Shown here: positions 47,459 to 56,814 of the stretch, piece by piece
Numbering within the stretch: the stretch's first letter is position 1
Layout of the letters: each line of letters begins with the position of its first letter
Source: Agrobacterium leguminum
GTDB taxonomy: Bacteria > Pseudomonadota > Alphaproteobacteria > Rhizobiales > Rhizobiaceae
Reading direction: 5' to 3'
Length of the DNA: 64,000 bases
NCBI RefSeq assembly: GCF_015704895.1
Contig: NZ_JADQWB010000001.1
Location: forward strand, 372,001 to 436,000
The notes under the pieces: generated by a model
The model's input: only the letters and a program-made list of their open reading frames with translations
The model's database searches: none
Told to the model about the DNA's origin: nothing
Program-made: the position numbers and the translations under genes

Positions 47459-48304
47459 TCAGAAACGCTTGAGGAAGGAAGCCTTTGCCAGCAGCCATTG
47501 CCGGCGAAGCTGCGACAGCTGCAGGTCGCCGTCGAATACGCCGCTCCCCGCCTTACGGGCGGCGGCGATGACCGGCCCGGACAGGGCGACGGGAAGATAG
47601 GCGGCAAAGACATTTTTCGAAATCTTCGAGCGTCTCGCCTTCTCGATATGATCCAGCGCATGGGCCGCGAAAATTTCGATGGCGATACCGATGCGCTGCC
47701 TGTCCTGCCCTTCAAGAAAGGTCTCGCGGTCGAGCCCGGCCGCAGCCAGCATATCGGCGGGAATATAGACCTGTCCGCGACGCCGGTGCAGCGGCATGAG
47801 CAGCAGCATGCCGGCCATGGCCTGCGCCACGCCCGCGTGACCTGCCGCCTCCGCGCTGGATGCGGCGTCTTCAGCGGAAAGCACGAGACTTGCAAGCTGG
47901 ATCAATGCGGATGCGGTCTCTCCGGCATAGCCTTCCAGCGCATTGCGATCCTCGAACAGGTCGTCATAGAGATCGAAGATACGCGCCTCGATCATATTGG
48001 CGAGAACCGGGCGCGGCAGGCGATATCGCTCGATCGTCGTCAAAAGCGCGGCAGCCACCGGGTGGGACTGGCTGTCGCCGTGCGGATTACCGTCGAGAAG
48101 ATCGCGCCACCATTGCATGCGCACCTCGCCGGGCAGCGCTTCGCGCACGGAATCGCGGATGCGGGCGATTTCGGCATTGAAGGCGTATAGCGCGGCAAGC
48201 GCATTACGCCTGTCGGCAGGCGACAGAAGACAGGCGAGATAGCGGTCGCGATCGGTATCGCGCAGCGTCGCAAGGCAGACGTCGAGATTTTCTGTGGGTG
48301 CCAT
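47459..48304 (-). CDS. Squalene/phytoene synthase-like protein (NDUFAF6-like)
   Basis: The 281-aa protein has the squalene/phytoene synthase fold (ALAALYAFNAEIARIRDSVR; MQWWRDLLDGNPHGDSQSHP; RGQVYIPADMLAAAGLDRET). The first aspartate-rich motif is D51-S-V-R-E55 rather than DxxxD, which argues against ordinary terpene synthesis. Mitochondrial NDUFAF6, a complex I assembly factor, belongs to the same branch. There are no carotenoid or hopanoid genes nearby; instead it follows yajC-secDF and an NDUFAF3-like gene, supporting an assembly role by inference. Confidence 0.82.
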   Translation of the reverse strand: MAPTENLDVCLATLRDTDRDRYLACLLSPADRRNALAALYAFNAEIARIRDSVREALPGEVRMQWWRDLLDGNPHGDSQSHPVAAALLTTIERYRLPRPVLANMIEARIFDLYDDLFEDRNALEGYAGETASALIQLASLVLSAEDAASSAEAAGHAGVAQAMAGMLLLMPLHRRRGQVYIPADMLAAAGLDRETFLEGQDRQRIGIAIEIFAAHALDHIEKARRSKISKNVFAAYLPVALSGPVIAAARKAGSGVFDGDLQLSQLRRQWLLAKASFLKRF

Positions 48305-48327
48305 GGTTCCCCGCGCGAAACGTCCTG

Positions 48328-48720
48328 TCAGCCTTCGACGGCAATCAGCGCCGCAGCCACGGCGCGCGATTCCGACAGCATGATATTATAGGTGCGCACG
48401 GCAGCACCCGTGCTCATAGGGTCAACGGAAATGCCCGCCTCCTTGAAGGCGGCGCGCAATTCTTTCGGCAGGACCCGCATGCCGTCGCCCGTGCCGATCA
48501 GCAGCACTTCGATATCCTGCGCTTCCGCCAGAACCTTTTCGAAATGTCCGACCGTCAGTTCTTTCGCATCGACAGGCTCCCACCCATAGATGCCCGAAGG
48601 CAGGAGCAGAAGCGAACCGCGATGCGACATGTCGGCAAAACGGAAACCGCCATTGCCATAGGCATCGATGGGCGCCCGGCCGGGAAAATGGGCCGGGCGT
48701 ATTTCAATCCCGCCGGCCAT
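48328..48720 (-). CDS. Mth938-like (DUF498) protein, NDUFAF3 homologue
   Basis: The 130-aa protein matches the Mth938/DUF498 fold: GNGGFRFADMSHRGSLLLLP, VLLIGTGDGMRVLPKELRAA and VDPMSTGAAVRTYNIMLSES, the last being highly typical. The human homologue NDUFAF3 assists assembly of respiratory complex I. Its start codon overlaps the secDF stop (TGATG), and the NDUFAF6-like gene follows 23 bases later, giving a conserved membrane-biogenesis cluster. Confidence 0.88.
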   Translation of the reverse strand: MAGGIEIRPAHFPGRAPIDAYGNGGFRFADMSHRGSLLLLPSGIYGWEPVDAKELTVGHFEKVLAEAQDIEVLLIGTGDGMRVLPKELRAAFKEAGISVDPMSTGAAVRTYNIMLSESRAVAAALIAVEG

Positions 48721-51293
48721 CAGACGGCAGGCTTGCCGCCAATGGCGCCGGTGTTGTTTTCTTTCTTGTCGTCCTTCTCATCTTCCGCATCCTTGCTGTC
48801 AGGACGCAGCTTGAAGGCGATCAGCACCGGAGCGGCGATGTAAACCGAGGAGAACACGCCGATACCGACACCGAACAGCATGGCGAAGGTGAAGGAACGG
48901 ATGACCTCGCCGCCGAAGAGATACAGTGCCAGCAGTGCCAGAAGTACGGTCAGACCGGTAAGGATCGTACGCGACAGAGTCTGGTTCAGCGACACGTCGA
49001 TGATCATGGAAAGCGGCATCTTCTTGTATCGCCTGAGGTTTTCACGGACACGGTCGTAGATGACCACGGTATCGTTCAGCGAATATCCGATGATCGTAAG
49101 GATCGCCGCGATACTGGTCAGATTGAACTCTATCCCAAGGAAGACGAACAGGCCGATAGTGAAGACCACGTCGTGCACCATGGAGATGACCGCGCCGAGT
49201 GCAAACTGCCACTCGAAGCGAACCCAGATGTAGACCATGATCGCCGCCATGGCGAGCATAACGCCGATGGTGGAGGTAACGGTCAGGTCGCCGGAAACGG
49301 CAGGACCGACGACTTCCACGCGGCGGAAGTCGTATTTGTCCTCAAGCTCGCCGCGTACCATGGTGATGGCGGACTGCTCGGCATTTTCGCCGCCGTCCTG
49401 CGCCTGGATGCGGATGAGAACATCCTGCGGCGTACCGAAATTCTGCGCCTGGATTTCACCGAGATTGAGCTGGTTCAGACGATCGCGAATATCGGCGAGA
49501 TCGGCTTCACCCTGCTTGGCGCGCACTTCGATGACCGAACCGCCCTGGAAATCGATGCCGAGGTTCAGACCCTTGGCCACGAAACCGCCGACGCAGGCGA
49601 GCATGATGGCGCCGGTGATCATGAACACCACGCGGCGATAACGCATGAAGGGAATGTCGCGACCGTCGAACATGGCGGTGCGGACACCCTTCGGCAGGTG
49701 TTTCGGACGGCTGCGGCGAACCCAGTAGCCGAACATCCATGCCGTCAGCGTATAGGCCGTGAAGACGGTGGTGATGATACCGACGGCCAGCGTGACTGCG
49801 AAGCCCTTCACCGGGCCTGTGCCCATGTAGAACAGCACGCTTGCCACGATCAGCGTCGTCAGGTTGGCGTCGATAATGGTCGCAAAGGCGCGGGTGAAGC
49901 CGTTATCCAATGACTGGATCAGCGGTTTGCCGCTCTTCACCTCCTCGCGTATTCGCTCATAGATCAGAACGTTCGAATCCACCGCCATGCCGATGGTCAG
50001 GACGATACCGGCAATACCCGGCAAGGTCAGCGTCGATCCGATCACACTCAACACAGCGAGCAGCATGATGACGTTGACGATGAGGGCGATATTCGCCAGC
50101 AGGCCGAAGAAGCCGTAAAAGACGAACATGAAGATGAGGACGCCGACGGCGCCGATGGCGCTGGCCGTCAGGCCGGCGGTGATGGAGTCGTTACCGAGGC
50201 TCGGGCCGACGGTGCGTTCTTCAACCACGGTCAGCGTGGCCGGCAGCGCACCGGCGCGCAGCAGAACCGCGAGGTCGTTGGCGCCCTGCACCGAGAAATT
50301 ACCGGAAATCTGTCCCGAGCCGCCAATGATCGGCTCACGGATGACAGGTGCGGAGATGACCTGGTTATCGAGCACGATGGCGAAAGGCTTGCCGACATTC
50401 TGCTGCGTCGCCTGCGCGAAACGCTGCGCGCCGCGGCTGTCGAAGCGGAAGGTGACAACCGGCTCGTTGGTCTGCTGGTTGAAGCTTGCCTGCGCGTCGA
50501 CGAGATTGTCGCCGGAAACGAGCGCGCGGCGTTCCACCAGATAGGGAACCGGCGGATCGTCCTGCGAATAGAGAACCTCGGAGGTCGCGGGCGGACGGCC
50601 GTTCATGGCTTCCTGTACCGGCATCGTCGTATCGACCATGCGGAAGGAGAGCTTTGCCGTCTGGTTCAGAAGCGACTTCAGGCGCTGCGGATCCTGAAGG
50701 CCGGGCACCTGCACGATGATGCGGTCAGAACCCTGACGCTGGATGAGCGGCTCGGTGGTGCCGACTTCGTCAACGCGACGGCGCACGACTTCGATGGACT
50801 GCGAAACGGCGGATGACAGGCGGTAGTCGATGCCTTCATCCGTCAGGTTGAGCCTGAGCAGATTGTCGCCGCCGTCATTCATCGTCACTTCGGTGATGGA
50901 GCCGCCGACCAGCGTGCCGGCGGACACCGGCTGCGTCAGGTCGCGAAGCGCGTTCTTGGCGGCTTCCACCTGAGCGGGATCGCTGATGCGGACCTGAATC
51001 TGCTGGCCGTTGCCGGTGAGTCCCGAATAACGGATGTTGGCGTCGCGAAGCTGCGTACGCACATCGCCCACGATCGTTTCAAGCCGTTCCTTGACGATGT
51101 CGGAACGCTCGATCTTGAGCATGATGTGCGAACCGCCCTGAAGGTCGAGACCGAGCGTTACCTTGTTGTCCTTGTACCAGGCAGGCATGCCCTCCAGCTG
51201 TTTGTCCGTAAACAGGTTGGGAGAGGCGATGAAGACGCTTGCCAGCACAAGCAGCCAGATGAAGACTGTTTTCCAACGGGAAAAATGAAGCAT
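48720..51293 (-). CDS. secDF: Protein translocase SecDF, fused subunits
   Basis: SecDF uses the proton motive force to complete protein export through SecYEG. The 857-aa protein joins SecD and SecF in one chain, with 12 predicted helices. The SecD half starts MLHFSRWKTVFIWLLVLASV and includes the periplasmic P1 domain (DLQGGSHIMLKIERSDIVKE); the SecF half starts near FMRYRRVVFMITGAIMLACV with LGIDFQGGSVIEVRAKQGE. Fused SecDF also occurs in Bacillus and in rhizobia. It lies 80 bases after yajC. Confidence 0.97.
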   Translation of the reverse strand: MLHFSRWKTVFIWLLVLASVFIASPNLFTDKQLEGMPAWYKDNKVTLGLDLQGGSHIMLKIERSDIVKERLETIVGDVRTQLRDANIRYSGLTGNGQQIQVRISDPAQVEAAKNALRDLTQPVSAGTLVGGSITEVTMNDGGDNLLRLNLTDEGIDYRLSSAVSQSIEVVRRRVDEVGTTEPLIQRQGSDRIIVQVPGLQDPQRLKSLLNQTAKLSFRMVDTTMPVQEAMNGRPPATSEVLYSQDDPPVPYLVERRALVSGDNLVDAQASFNQQTNEPVVTFRFDSRGAQRFAQATQQNVGKPFAIVLDNQVISAPVIREPIIGGSGQISGNFSVQGANDLAVLLRAGALPATLTVVEERTVGPSLGNDSITAGLTASAIGAVGVLIFMFVFYGFFGLLANIALIVNVIMLLAVLSVIGSTLTLPGIAGIVLTIGMAVDSNVLIYERIREEVKSGKPLIQSLDNGFTRAFATIIDANLTTLIVASVLFYMGTGPVKGFAVTLAVGIITTVFTAYTLTAWMFGYWVRRSRPKHLPKGVRTAMFDGRDIPFMRYRRVVFMITGAIMLACVGGFVAKGLNLGIDFQGGSVIEVRAKQGEADLADIRDRLNQLNLGEIQAQNFGTPQDVLIRIQAQDGGENAEQSAITMVRGELEDKYDFRRVEVVGPAVSGDLTVTSTIGVMLAMAAIMVYIWVRFEWQFALGAVISMVHDVVFTIGLFVFLGIEFNLTSIAAILTIIGYSLNDTVVIYDRVRENLRRYKKMPLSMIIDVSLNQTLSRTILTGLTVLLALLALYLFGGEVIRSFTFAMLFGVGIGVFSSVYIAAPVLIAFKLRPDSKDAEDEKDDKKENNTGAIGGKPAV

Positions 51294-51373
51294 TTCGATC
51301 TCGGTCAGGGTTGGGGTCGCGCTTTGCGCAACCCGTCAAAATTCGCAATCGGGCATTCGATAATCCGGCAGGA

Positions 51374-51721
51374 TCAGGAAGCGGCTTCCGTCTTGACCAC
51401 TTCGCCCTTCACACGCACTTCGGCAATGTAGGCACGGGCGGCACGGATTTTCACGCCTTCGGCGATTTCGACTTCGAGTTCATTGTCATCGATGACCTTG
51501 GTCACCTTGCCGACGATGCCGCCGCCGAGAACGACCTGATCGCCACGGCGAATATTGGTCAGCGTCTCCTGGCGCTTCTTCATCTGCGCGCGCTGCGGGC
51601 GGATAAGGAAAAAGTACCAGACCACCATAAGCGGCGCAAACAGGAAAAGCATTTCAAGGCCGGAACCGAAGGCCGATGCGCCGCCCGCTGCGTCCTGGGC
51701 AAAAGCTTGACTAATGAACAT
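51374..51721 (-). CDS. yajC: Preprotein translocase subunit YajC
   Basis: YajC is a small partner of SecDF. The 115-aa protein has a single membrane helix (GLEMLFLFAPLMVVWYFFLI) followed by RPQRAQMKKRQETLTNIRRG, then DQVVLGGGIVGKV, the YajC signature. It heads yajC-secDF-NDUFAF3-like-NDUFAF6-like. Confidence 0.96.
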   Translation of the reverse strand: MFISQAFAQDAAGGASAFGSGLEMLFLFAPLMVVWYFFLIRPQRAQMKKRQETLTNIRRGDQVVLGGGIVGKVTKVIDDNELEVEIAEGVKIRAARAYIAEVRVKGEVVKTEAAS

Positions 51722-51927
51722 ATAAAACTCCTCAGAATTACGGCACGACCTTGGATGCCGCCCCAGCTTTCAAGCCGCCGGAATATAGTGGGGAACGCCG
51801 GGATTGCAACAGATGCAGGGCCCACGCCGTACCGATTCCGGACCTCTTAACCTTTATGGGCCTGAAACGCCATGCTAGGCCGGGCGCAAAACAGAGTTTT
51901 GAACACCAGACAAGCGGAAGAAACACC

Positions 51928-52800
51928 ATGATTCGAGAAGAAACGGCCTCCCTGCTTCTTTCAGAACTGCGCCGGCTCACCATCGCCGTGGAACGTCTGG
52001 CCGGGCCGGCGCCCGCCGTAAACGACTGGAATGCGGCCGATTGTTTCGTCTGGGCGCCAGTCAACTCCTTTATCCAGCCGGTTCCCCGCCCCAACCGCAT
52101 CGCCCTGAAGCTCATCCGTGGTGTTGACCATGTCCGCGACATTCTCCACGAAAACACACTGCGTTTCGCGGAGGGTTTTGCCGCCAATAACGTGCTGTTG
52201 TGGGGTGCGCGCGGCATGGGCAAATCCTCGCTGGTCAAGGCCGTTCACGAAGATGTGCGCACGGCAAGCGGCGTTTCGCTGAAGTTGGTGGAAGTGCACC
52301 GCGAGGACATCCACACCCTGCCCGCTTTGCTCGACATATTGAAAGCCTCCGGCCATCGCGTCATCGTCTTCTGCGACGACCTCTCCTTCGACCATGACGA
52401 TACGGCCTATAAATCGCTGAAGGCGGCGCTCGACGGCGGCATCGAGGGACGGCCGGACAATGTGCTGTTTTATGCGACCTCCAACCGCCGCCATCTTCTG
52501 CCGCGCCACATGATGGAAAACGAGCAGTCCACCGCCATCAACCCTTCGGAAGCGGTGGAGGAGAAGGTCTCGCTTTCGGACCGTTTCGGCCTGTGGCTCG
52601 GCTTCCACAAATGCGGCCAGGAAGATTATCTGACGATGATCGACAGCTATGCGGCGCATTTCGATCTGGGTCTGGACCGCGAAACGCTGCATCACGAAGC
52701 GCTGGAATGGGCGACCACGCGCGGCGGCCGCTCGGGCCGTGTCGCCTGGCAATATATTCAGGACGCCGCCGGCCGCCTCAGAAAACCGCTCGACAGATAA
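51928..52800 (+). CDS. DUF815 family AAA ATPase
   Basis: The 290-aa protein is a P-loop ATPase of the DUF815 family. Walker A is LLWGARGMGKSSLVKAVHED and Walker B is VIVFCDDLSFDHDDTAYKSL; the sensor region is FYATSNRRHLLPRHMMENE. The role of the family is unknown. ATG 51928 is preceded by GCGGAAG. It diverges from yajC with about 200 bases between the starts, which hold both promoters. Confidence 0.9.
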   Translation: MIREETASLLLSELRRLTIAVERLAGPAPAVNDWNAADCFVWAPVNSFIQPVPRPNRIALKLIRGVDHVRDILHENTLRFAEGFAANNVLLWGARGMGKSSLVKAVHEDVRTASGVSLKLVEVHREDIHTLPALLDILKASGHRVIVFCDDLSFDHDDTAYKSLKAALDGGIEGRPDNVLFYATSNRRHLLPRHMMENEQSTAINPSEAVEEKVSLSDRFGLWLGFHKCGQEDYLTMIDSYAAHFDLGLDRETLHHEALEWATTRGGRSGRVAWQYIQDAAGRLRKPLDR

Positions 52801-52961
52801 CACCACCGTGACATCGGTCGAAACGCGGTGTCGTTACGACCACACCGCGTGTCGTATTCCCGAACGCCACATCTCCCCTCACATGGTTTGCTGCACCCAT
52901 GGAGTCACCTGTTTCCGGAGGAGCGGACAGGTACGGTGTTTAAACCATGGAGGAGATGGAT

Positions 52962-54152
52962 ATGAGCAGGAACAGAGGCGTCGTTTACATGCGGCCGGGT
53001 CAGGTCGAAGTTCGCGATATCGACGACCCGAAGCTTGAGGCGCCGGATGGACGCCGTATCGAGCACGGCGTCATTCTCAAGGTGATTTCCACAAACATCT
53101 GCGGCTCCGACCAGCATATGGTGCGCGGCCGCACCACGGCGATGCCGGGCCTTGTCCTCGGCCATGAAATCACCGGCGAAGTCATCGAAAAAGGCGTCGA
53201 TGTCGAGATGCTCGAAATCGGCGATATCGTCTCGGTGCCCTTCAACGTCGCCTGCGGCCGCTGCCGCTGCTGCAAGTCGCAGGATACCGGCGTCTGCCTG
53301 ACGGTGAACCCGTCTCGCGCCGGCGGCGCTTACGGTTATGTCGATATGGGCGGCTGGATCGGCGGACAGGCCCGTTATGTCACCATCCCCTATGCCGATT
53401 TCAACCTGCTGAAGTTCCCGGACCGCGACAAGGCGATGTCGAAGATCCGCGACCTCACCATGCTGTCCGACATTCTGCCGACCGGCTTCCACGGCGCCGT
53501 CAAGGCGGGCGTCGGCGTCGGTTCGACTGTCTATGTTGCGGGCGCCGGCCCGGTAGGCCTTGCCGCCGCCGCATCCGCCCGGATTCTGGGTGCTGCGGTC
53601 GTCATGATCGGCGATTTCAACAAGGATCGCCTTGCGCACGCGGCAAAAGTCGGTTTTGAACCCGTCGATCTTTCCAAGGGCGACCGGCTGGGCGACATGA
53701 TCGCCGAAATCGTCGGCACCAACGAGGTGGATAGCGCCATCGACGCCGTCGGCTTCGAAGCGCGCGGCCATGCGGGCGGCGAACAGCCGGCCATCGTTCT
53801 CAACCAGATGATGGAAATCACCCGCGCCGCCGGCTCCATCGGCATTCCGGGCCTCTATGTCACCGAAGACCCAGGCGCAGTCGATGCGGCGGCGAAACAG
53901 GGCAGCCTGTCGCTGCGCTTCGGCCTCGGCTGGGCAAAGGCGCAATCCTTCCACACCGGCCAGACGCCGGTGCTGAAATATAACCGCCAGCTCATGCAGG
54001 CGATCCTGCACGACCGCCTGCCGATTGCCGATATCGTCAACGCCAAGATCATCGCGCTCGACGATGCGGTGCAGGGCTATGAAAGCTTCGATCAGGGCGC
54101 AGCCACCAAGTTCGTCCTCGATCCGCATGGCGATCTGTTGAAGGCCGCCTGA
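52962..54152 (+). CDS. fdhA: Formaldehyde dehydrogenase, glutathione-independent
   Basis: The 396-aa zinc enzyme oxidises formaldehyde to formate with NAD+ without added glutathione, as in Pseudomonas putida. Family features are ISTNICGSDQHMVRGRTTAM, then PGLVLGHEITGEVIE, the structural zinc site ACGRCRCCKSQDTGVCLTVN, and GGAYGYVDMGGWIGGQARYV. GGAGGAG precedes ATG 52962. The 160-base upstream region contains a 9-bp inverted repeat (ACGCGGTGT / ACACCGCGT, 52823-52850), possibly an operator or the end of the DUF815 transcript. Confidence 0.94.
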   Translation: MSRNRGVVYMRPGQVEVRDIDDPKLEAPDGRRIEHGVILKVISTNICGSDQHMVRGRTTAMPGLVLGHEITGEVIEKGVDVEMLEIGDIVSVPFNVACGRCRCCKSQDTGVCLTVNPSRAGGAYGYVDMGGWIGGQARYVTIPYADFNLLKFPDRDKAMSKIRDLTMLSDILPTGFHGAVKAGVGVGSTVYVAGAGPVGLAAAASARILGAAVVMIGDFNKDRLAHAAKVGFEPVDLSKGDRLGDMIAEIVGTNEVDSAIDAVGFEARGHAGGEQPAIVLNQMMEITRAAGSIGIPGLYVTEDPGAVDAAAKQGSLSLRFGLGWAKAQSFHTGQTPVLKYNRQLMQAILHDRLPIADIVNAKIIALDDAVQGYESFDQGAATKFVLDPHGDLLKAA

Positions 54153-54186
54153 TACTTCAGCGGCATATGGCTGATCATCGTAAAAG

Positions 54187-54213
54187 CGCCCGCGACGGAT
54201 ATCGTCGCGGGCG
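54187..54213 (+). terminator. Hairpin terminator after fdhA
   Basis: An 11-bp perfect stem (CGCCCGCGACG / CGTCGCGGGCG) with a 5-base loop is followed by a T-rich stretch (TCCTTGTTTT). It ends fdhA before the convergent tetR-type gene. Confidence 0.82.
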
Positions 54214-54249
54214 TCCTTGTTTTCCAGCCATATCACCGTCCGGTGAAAT

Positions 54250-54909
54250 CTACGGCTCCCCTACCAGCAGCACTTCCAGCTCGGCTTTCGCTTCCGGGGA
54301 GAGATAGGGTCTGAACAGGCTTGAGACCTGCTTCAATCCCCAGTCAAGCTGCGGCGGACCGAACTCGGTGGTGCCTTCCTGAAGGTTGAGATAGGACGCC
54401 CAATAGGTGGAGACGATCCAGAGGTTCGTCAGAACGGCAGGCCGCTCTTCCTCGGGTATCGCGGCGAGGCCCGCTTTCTCCATGCGCGCGACGATATCGC
54501 CGACGGCAAGGCGCATCGCGGCGCTTATGGCGCGCACGGGCTCCACCAGCGCTGGGGCGGAAGAGACAAGACCGACCAGATCGCGAAACAGGAAACGATA
54601 GTCCCACACCAGCGAAAACCAGAGCCGCAGAAAACCGGCATAGGTTGCCGCCGCCCCTTCGTCGGCCCCGTCAATCTTTCCGACAATTGCCAGCGCGTCG
54701 GCTTCGAACCGTGCAAACAGCGCCAGAACCAGCGCTTCCTTGGTACGGAAGTGATAATAGAGATTGCCCTCATTGATCTCTACCGCCCTTGCGATTTCGG
54801 CGGTCGTCACGTGGTCGGGCCCGCGCTCGTTAAACAGAGTGAGAGCGGCGTCGAGAATTCTTTGGCGCGTGGGGCGTGCCGCCGTCCGCCCGGTACTGCT
54901 TTTCTTCAT
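54250..54909 (-). CDS. TetR family transcriptional regulator
   Basis: The 219-aa protein has an N-terminal TetR helix-turn-helix (RQRILDAALTLFNERGPDHV, then TTAEIARAVEINEGNLYYHF) and a ligand-binding helical C-terminal domain. It diverges from a cytochrome P450 gene, and the 110-base gap holds two identical palindromes, so it most likely represses both itself and the P450 until an effector, perhaps the P450 substrate, binds. Confidence 0.92.
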   Translation of the reverse strand: MKKSSTGRTAARPTRQRILDAALTLFNERGPDHVTTAEIARAVEINEGNLYYHFRTKEALVLALFARFEADALAIVGKIDGADEGAAATYAGFLRLWFSLVWDYRFLFRDLVGLVSSAPALVEPVRAISAAMRLAVGDIVARMEKAGLAAIPEEERPAVLTNLWIVSTYWASYLNLQEGTTEFGPPQLDWGLKQVSSLFRPYLSPEAKAELEVLLVGEP

Positions 54910-54935
54910 TGATTTCGAACCCGACCATTGAAATC

Positions 54936-54951
54936 TAAGGTATGCACCTTA
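54936..54951. promoter_or_regulatory. TetR operator copy 1
   Basis: TAAGGTATGCACCTTA has perfect 6-bp arms (TAAGGT / ACCTTA) and lies 27 bases upstream of the tetR-type start. An identical copy lies 27 bases further on. Confidence 0.78.
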
Positions 54952-54962
54952 AATACCCAGAA

Positions 54963-54978
54963 TAAGGTATGCACCTTA
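54963..54978. promoter_or_regulatory. TetR operator copy 2
   Basis: An identical 16-bp copy of the palindrome TAAGGTATGCACCTTA lies 42 bases before the P450 start, placed to block its promoter. Confidence 0.78.
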
Positions 54979-55019
54979 ACAGGAAATGTAAGTGTTCAAC
55001 GCGGACAAAGGACCTGTAA

Positions 55020-56414
55020 ATGACCGGAACCGACCTTCGCACCGCCTCCCCGGATACGCCCGGAATCGCTCCCGTCTCCAAATTCGCAACAGCCCGCGTC
55101 GCGCTGTCGCTCATCCGCAATCCGTTGAAGGCTCTGCCACCGGAGATTTTCAGCGAGCCGGCGGTCTTTACCCGTCTCGGCGGCGTCATGCGGGTTCATC
55201 TTGCCGACCCCGCGCTTATCCATGAGGCGCTGGTCAAGAACGCCCATCTGCTCGGCAAGGGCGAAGATGTGCGCCGCGCCCTCGGCCCCGCGCTCGGCCA
55301 GGGGCTTCTGACGGCCGATGGCGATCACTGGAAGTGGCAAAGGCAATCCGTCGCCGCAGCGTTCCGGCACGAAAAACTGCTGGAATTGCTGCCGGTCATG
55401 ATCGACGCCGCGCGCCGCACGCAAGAGCGCTGGCGCTCATCGCCTGCCGGCGACATCGATATCGGCCATGAGATGATGCGGACGACCTTCGACATCATCG
55501 TCGAAACCATGATGTCCGGCGGCCACGGCATCGATATCGGGCGTGTCGAGCAAAGCATCACCGACTATCTGAAACCCACGGGCTGGACCTTCGCACTCGC
55601 CATGCTGGGCGCACCGGAATGGCTTCCGCATCCGGGCCGGCGCAAGGCGCGCACGGCGGTGGATTATCTTTGCTCCAGCCTGGCAACCGTCATTTCCGAA
55701 AGACGCCGGAAGCCAATCGAGAGGAACGATCTGGTTTCCATGCTGCTCGAAGCGAAAGATCCGGAAACCGGACGCATGATGAGCGACACGGAAATCATCG
55801 ACAATCTCCTGACCTTCATCACCGCCGGGCATGAAACCACGGCCCTCGGCCTTGCCTGGACCTTCCATCTGCTCTCGCAAAACAGCGACGTGGAGCGCAA
55901 GGTCATCGACGAGATCAAAACCGTTACCGCAGGTGAACCGGTCGCGGCCGAACATATCGCCCGCCTGACCTATATCAGACAGGTATTTTCGGAAGCGATG
56001 CGGCTTTACCCGCCCGCCCCTGTCGTGACACGCACGGCGTTGCAGGACTTCAGGCTCGGCGAGCATGACATCCCCGCCGGCACCGTTCTTTATGTGCCGA
56101 TCTACGCCGTCCACCGGCACACAACACTGTGGGAAGAACCCGACCGCTTCGACCCTTCACGCTTCGAGCCCGAAAGGGTCAAGGCGCGCCACCGCTATGC
56201 CTATATGCCCTTCGGCGCTGGCCCGCGCGTCTGCATCGGCAACGCCTTTGCCATGATGGAGGCTGTCGCAATCCTTGCCGTGCTTTTGCAGGACGTTCAC
56301 CTCAAAAATAAAGGCCCGGCAGATACCGAGCCGCTGATGCGGGTTACCCTGCGGCCGGAAAACCGCCTGATGATGCAGGTGAGCAGCCGAAAAAACAAAT
56401 CGCCCGCGGCGTAA
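55020..56414 (+). CDS. Cytochrome P450
   Basis: The 464-aa haem monooxygenase has the I-helix motif FITAGHETTALGLAWTFHLL, the K-helix ExxR in VFSEAMRLYPPAPVVTRTAL, and the haem-binding loop FGAGPRVCIGNAFAMMEAVA with Cys405 as the thiolate ligand. It lacks a membrane anchor, as usual for bacterial P450s. No ferredoxin or reductase gene is adjacent. The substrate is unknown; nearby fdhA could handle formaldehyde if the enzyme demethylates, which is speculative. A GC-rich hairpin overlaps its stop codon. Confidence 0.95.
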   Translation: MTGTDLRTASPDTPGIAPVSKFATARVALSLIRNPLKALPPEIFSEPAVFTRLGGVMRVHLADPALIHEALVKNAHLLGKGEDVRRALGPALGQGLLTADGDHWKWQRQSVAAAFRHEKLLELLPVMIDAARRTQERWRSSPAGDIDIGHEMMRTTFDIIVETMMSGGHGIDIGRVEQSITDYLKPTGWTFALAMLGAPEWLPHPGRRKARTAVDYLCSSLATVISERRRKPIERNDLVSMLLEAKDPETGRMMSDTEIIDNLLTFITAGHETTALGLAWTFHLLSQNSDVERKVIDEIKTVTAGEPVAAEHIARLTYIRQVFSEAMRLYPPAPVVTRTALQDFRLGEHDIPAGTVLYVPIYAVHRHTTLWEEPDRFDPSRFEPERVKARHRYAYMPFGAGPRVCIGNAFAMMEAVAILAVLLQDVHLKNKGPADTEPLMRVTLRPENRLMMQVSSRKNKSPAA

Positions 56415-56469
56415 CCGCCACGGGCGACTGGTTCAGTGCGAAACTCCATCCGTCACCGGATGGTGACGA

Positions 56470-56673
56470 TCACAGATCGACGTCGAGGATCGCCATGGAG
56501 AAGTTATAGGAGCGGTCGCCGTCTTCGTCATCGATATAAACGACGCCGAGAAACTCTTCGCCAAGATACACTTCGGCGGAATCGTCCTTGCGCGGACGCG
56601 CCTTGACCACCATCGTCGGGTTGAAGGTGCGCTTGAAATAGGCGTCGAGTTTTTTGATTTCGTCGGCTTTCAC
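56470..56673 (-). CDS. DUF3126 family protein
   Basis: The 67-aa protein contains DEIKKLDAYFKRTFNPTMVV and EFLGVVYIDDEDGDRSYNFS, typical of the DUF3126 family found in alphaproteobacteria. Function unknown. It starts with GTG at 56673 (or 56676), with AGGAG upstream; the longer frame to 56766 lacks family similarity. It is downstream of cysE on the same strand. Confidence 0.85.
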   Translation of the reverse strand: MKADEIKKLDAYFKRTFNPTMVVKARPRKDDSAEVYLGEEFLGVVYIDDEDGDRSYNFSMAILDVDL

Positions 56674-56814
56674 CACTATTCTCCTGTGCGGTTCGCGTTG
56701 GCCCGCTTTTGGCATGGGACAAAGGCCAAAGTAAAGTGAAAGCGGCAAGTCATCCGTGTCTTCCACACGGACGACCGTGAAAATGCCGGCCCCATCGGAG
56801 CGCGGCAGGGCCAG

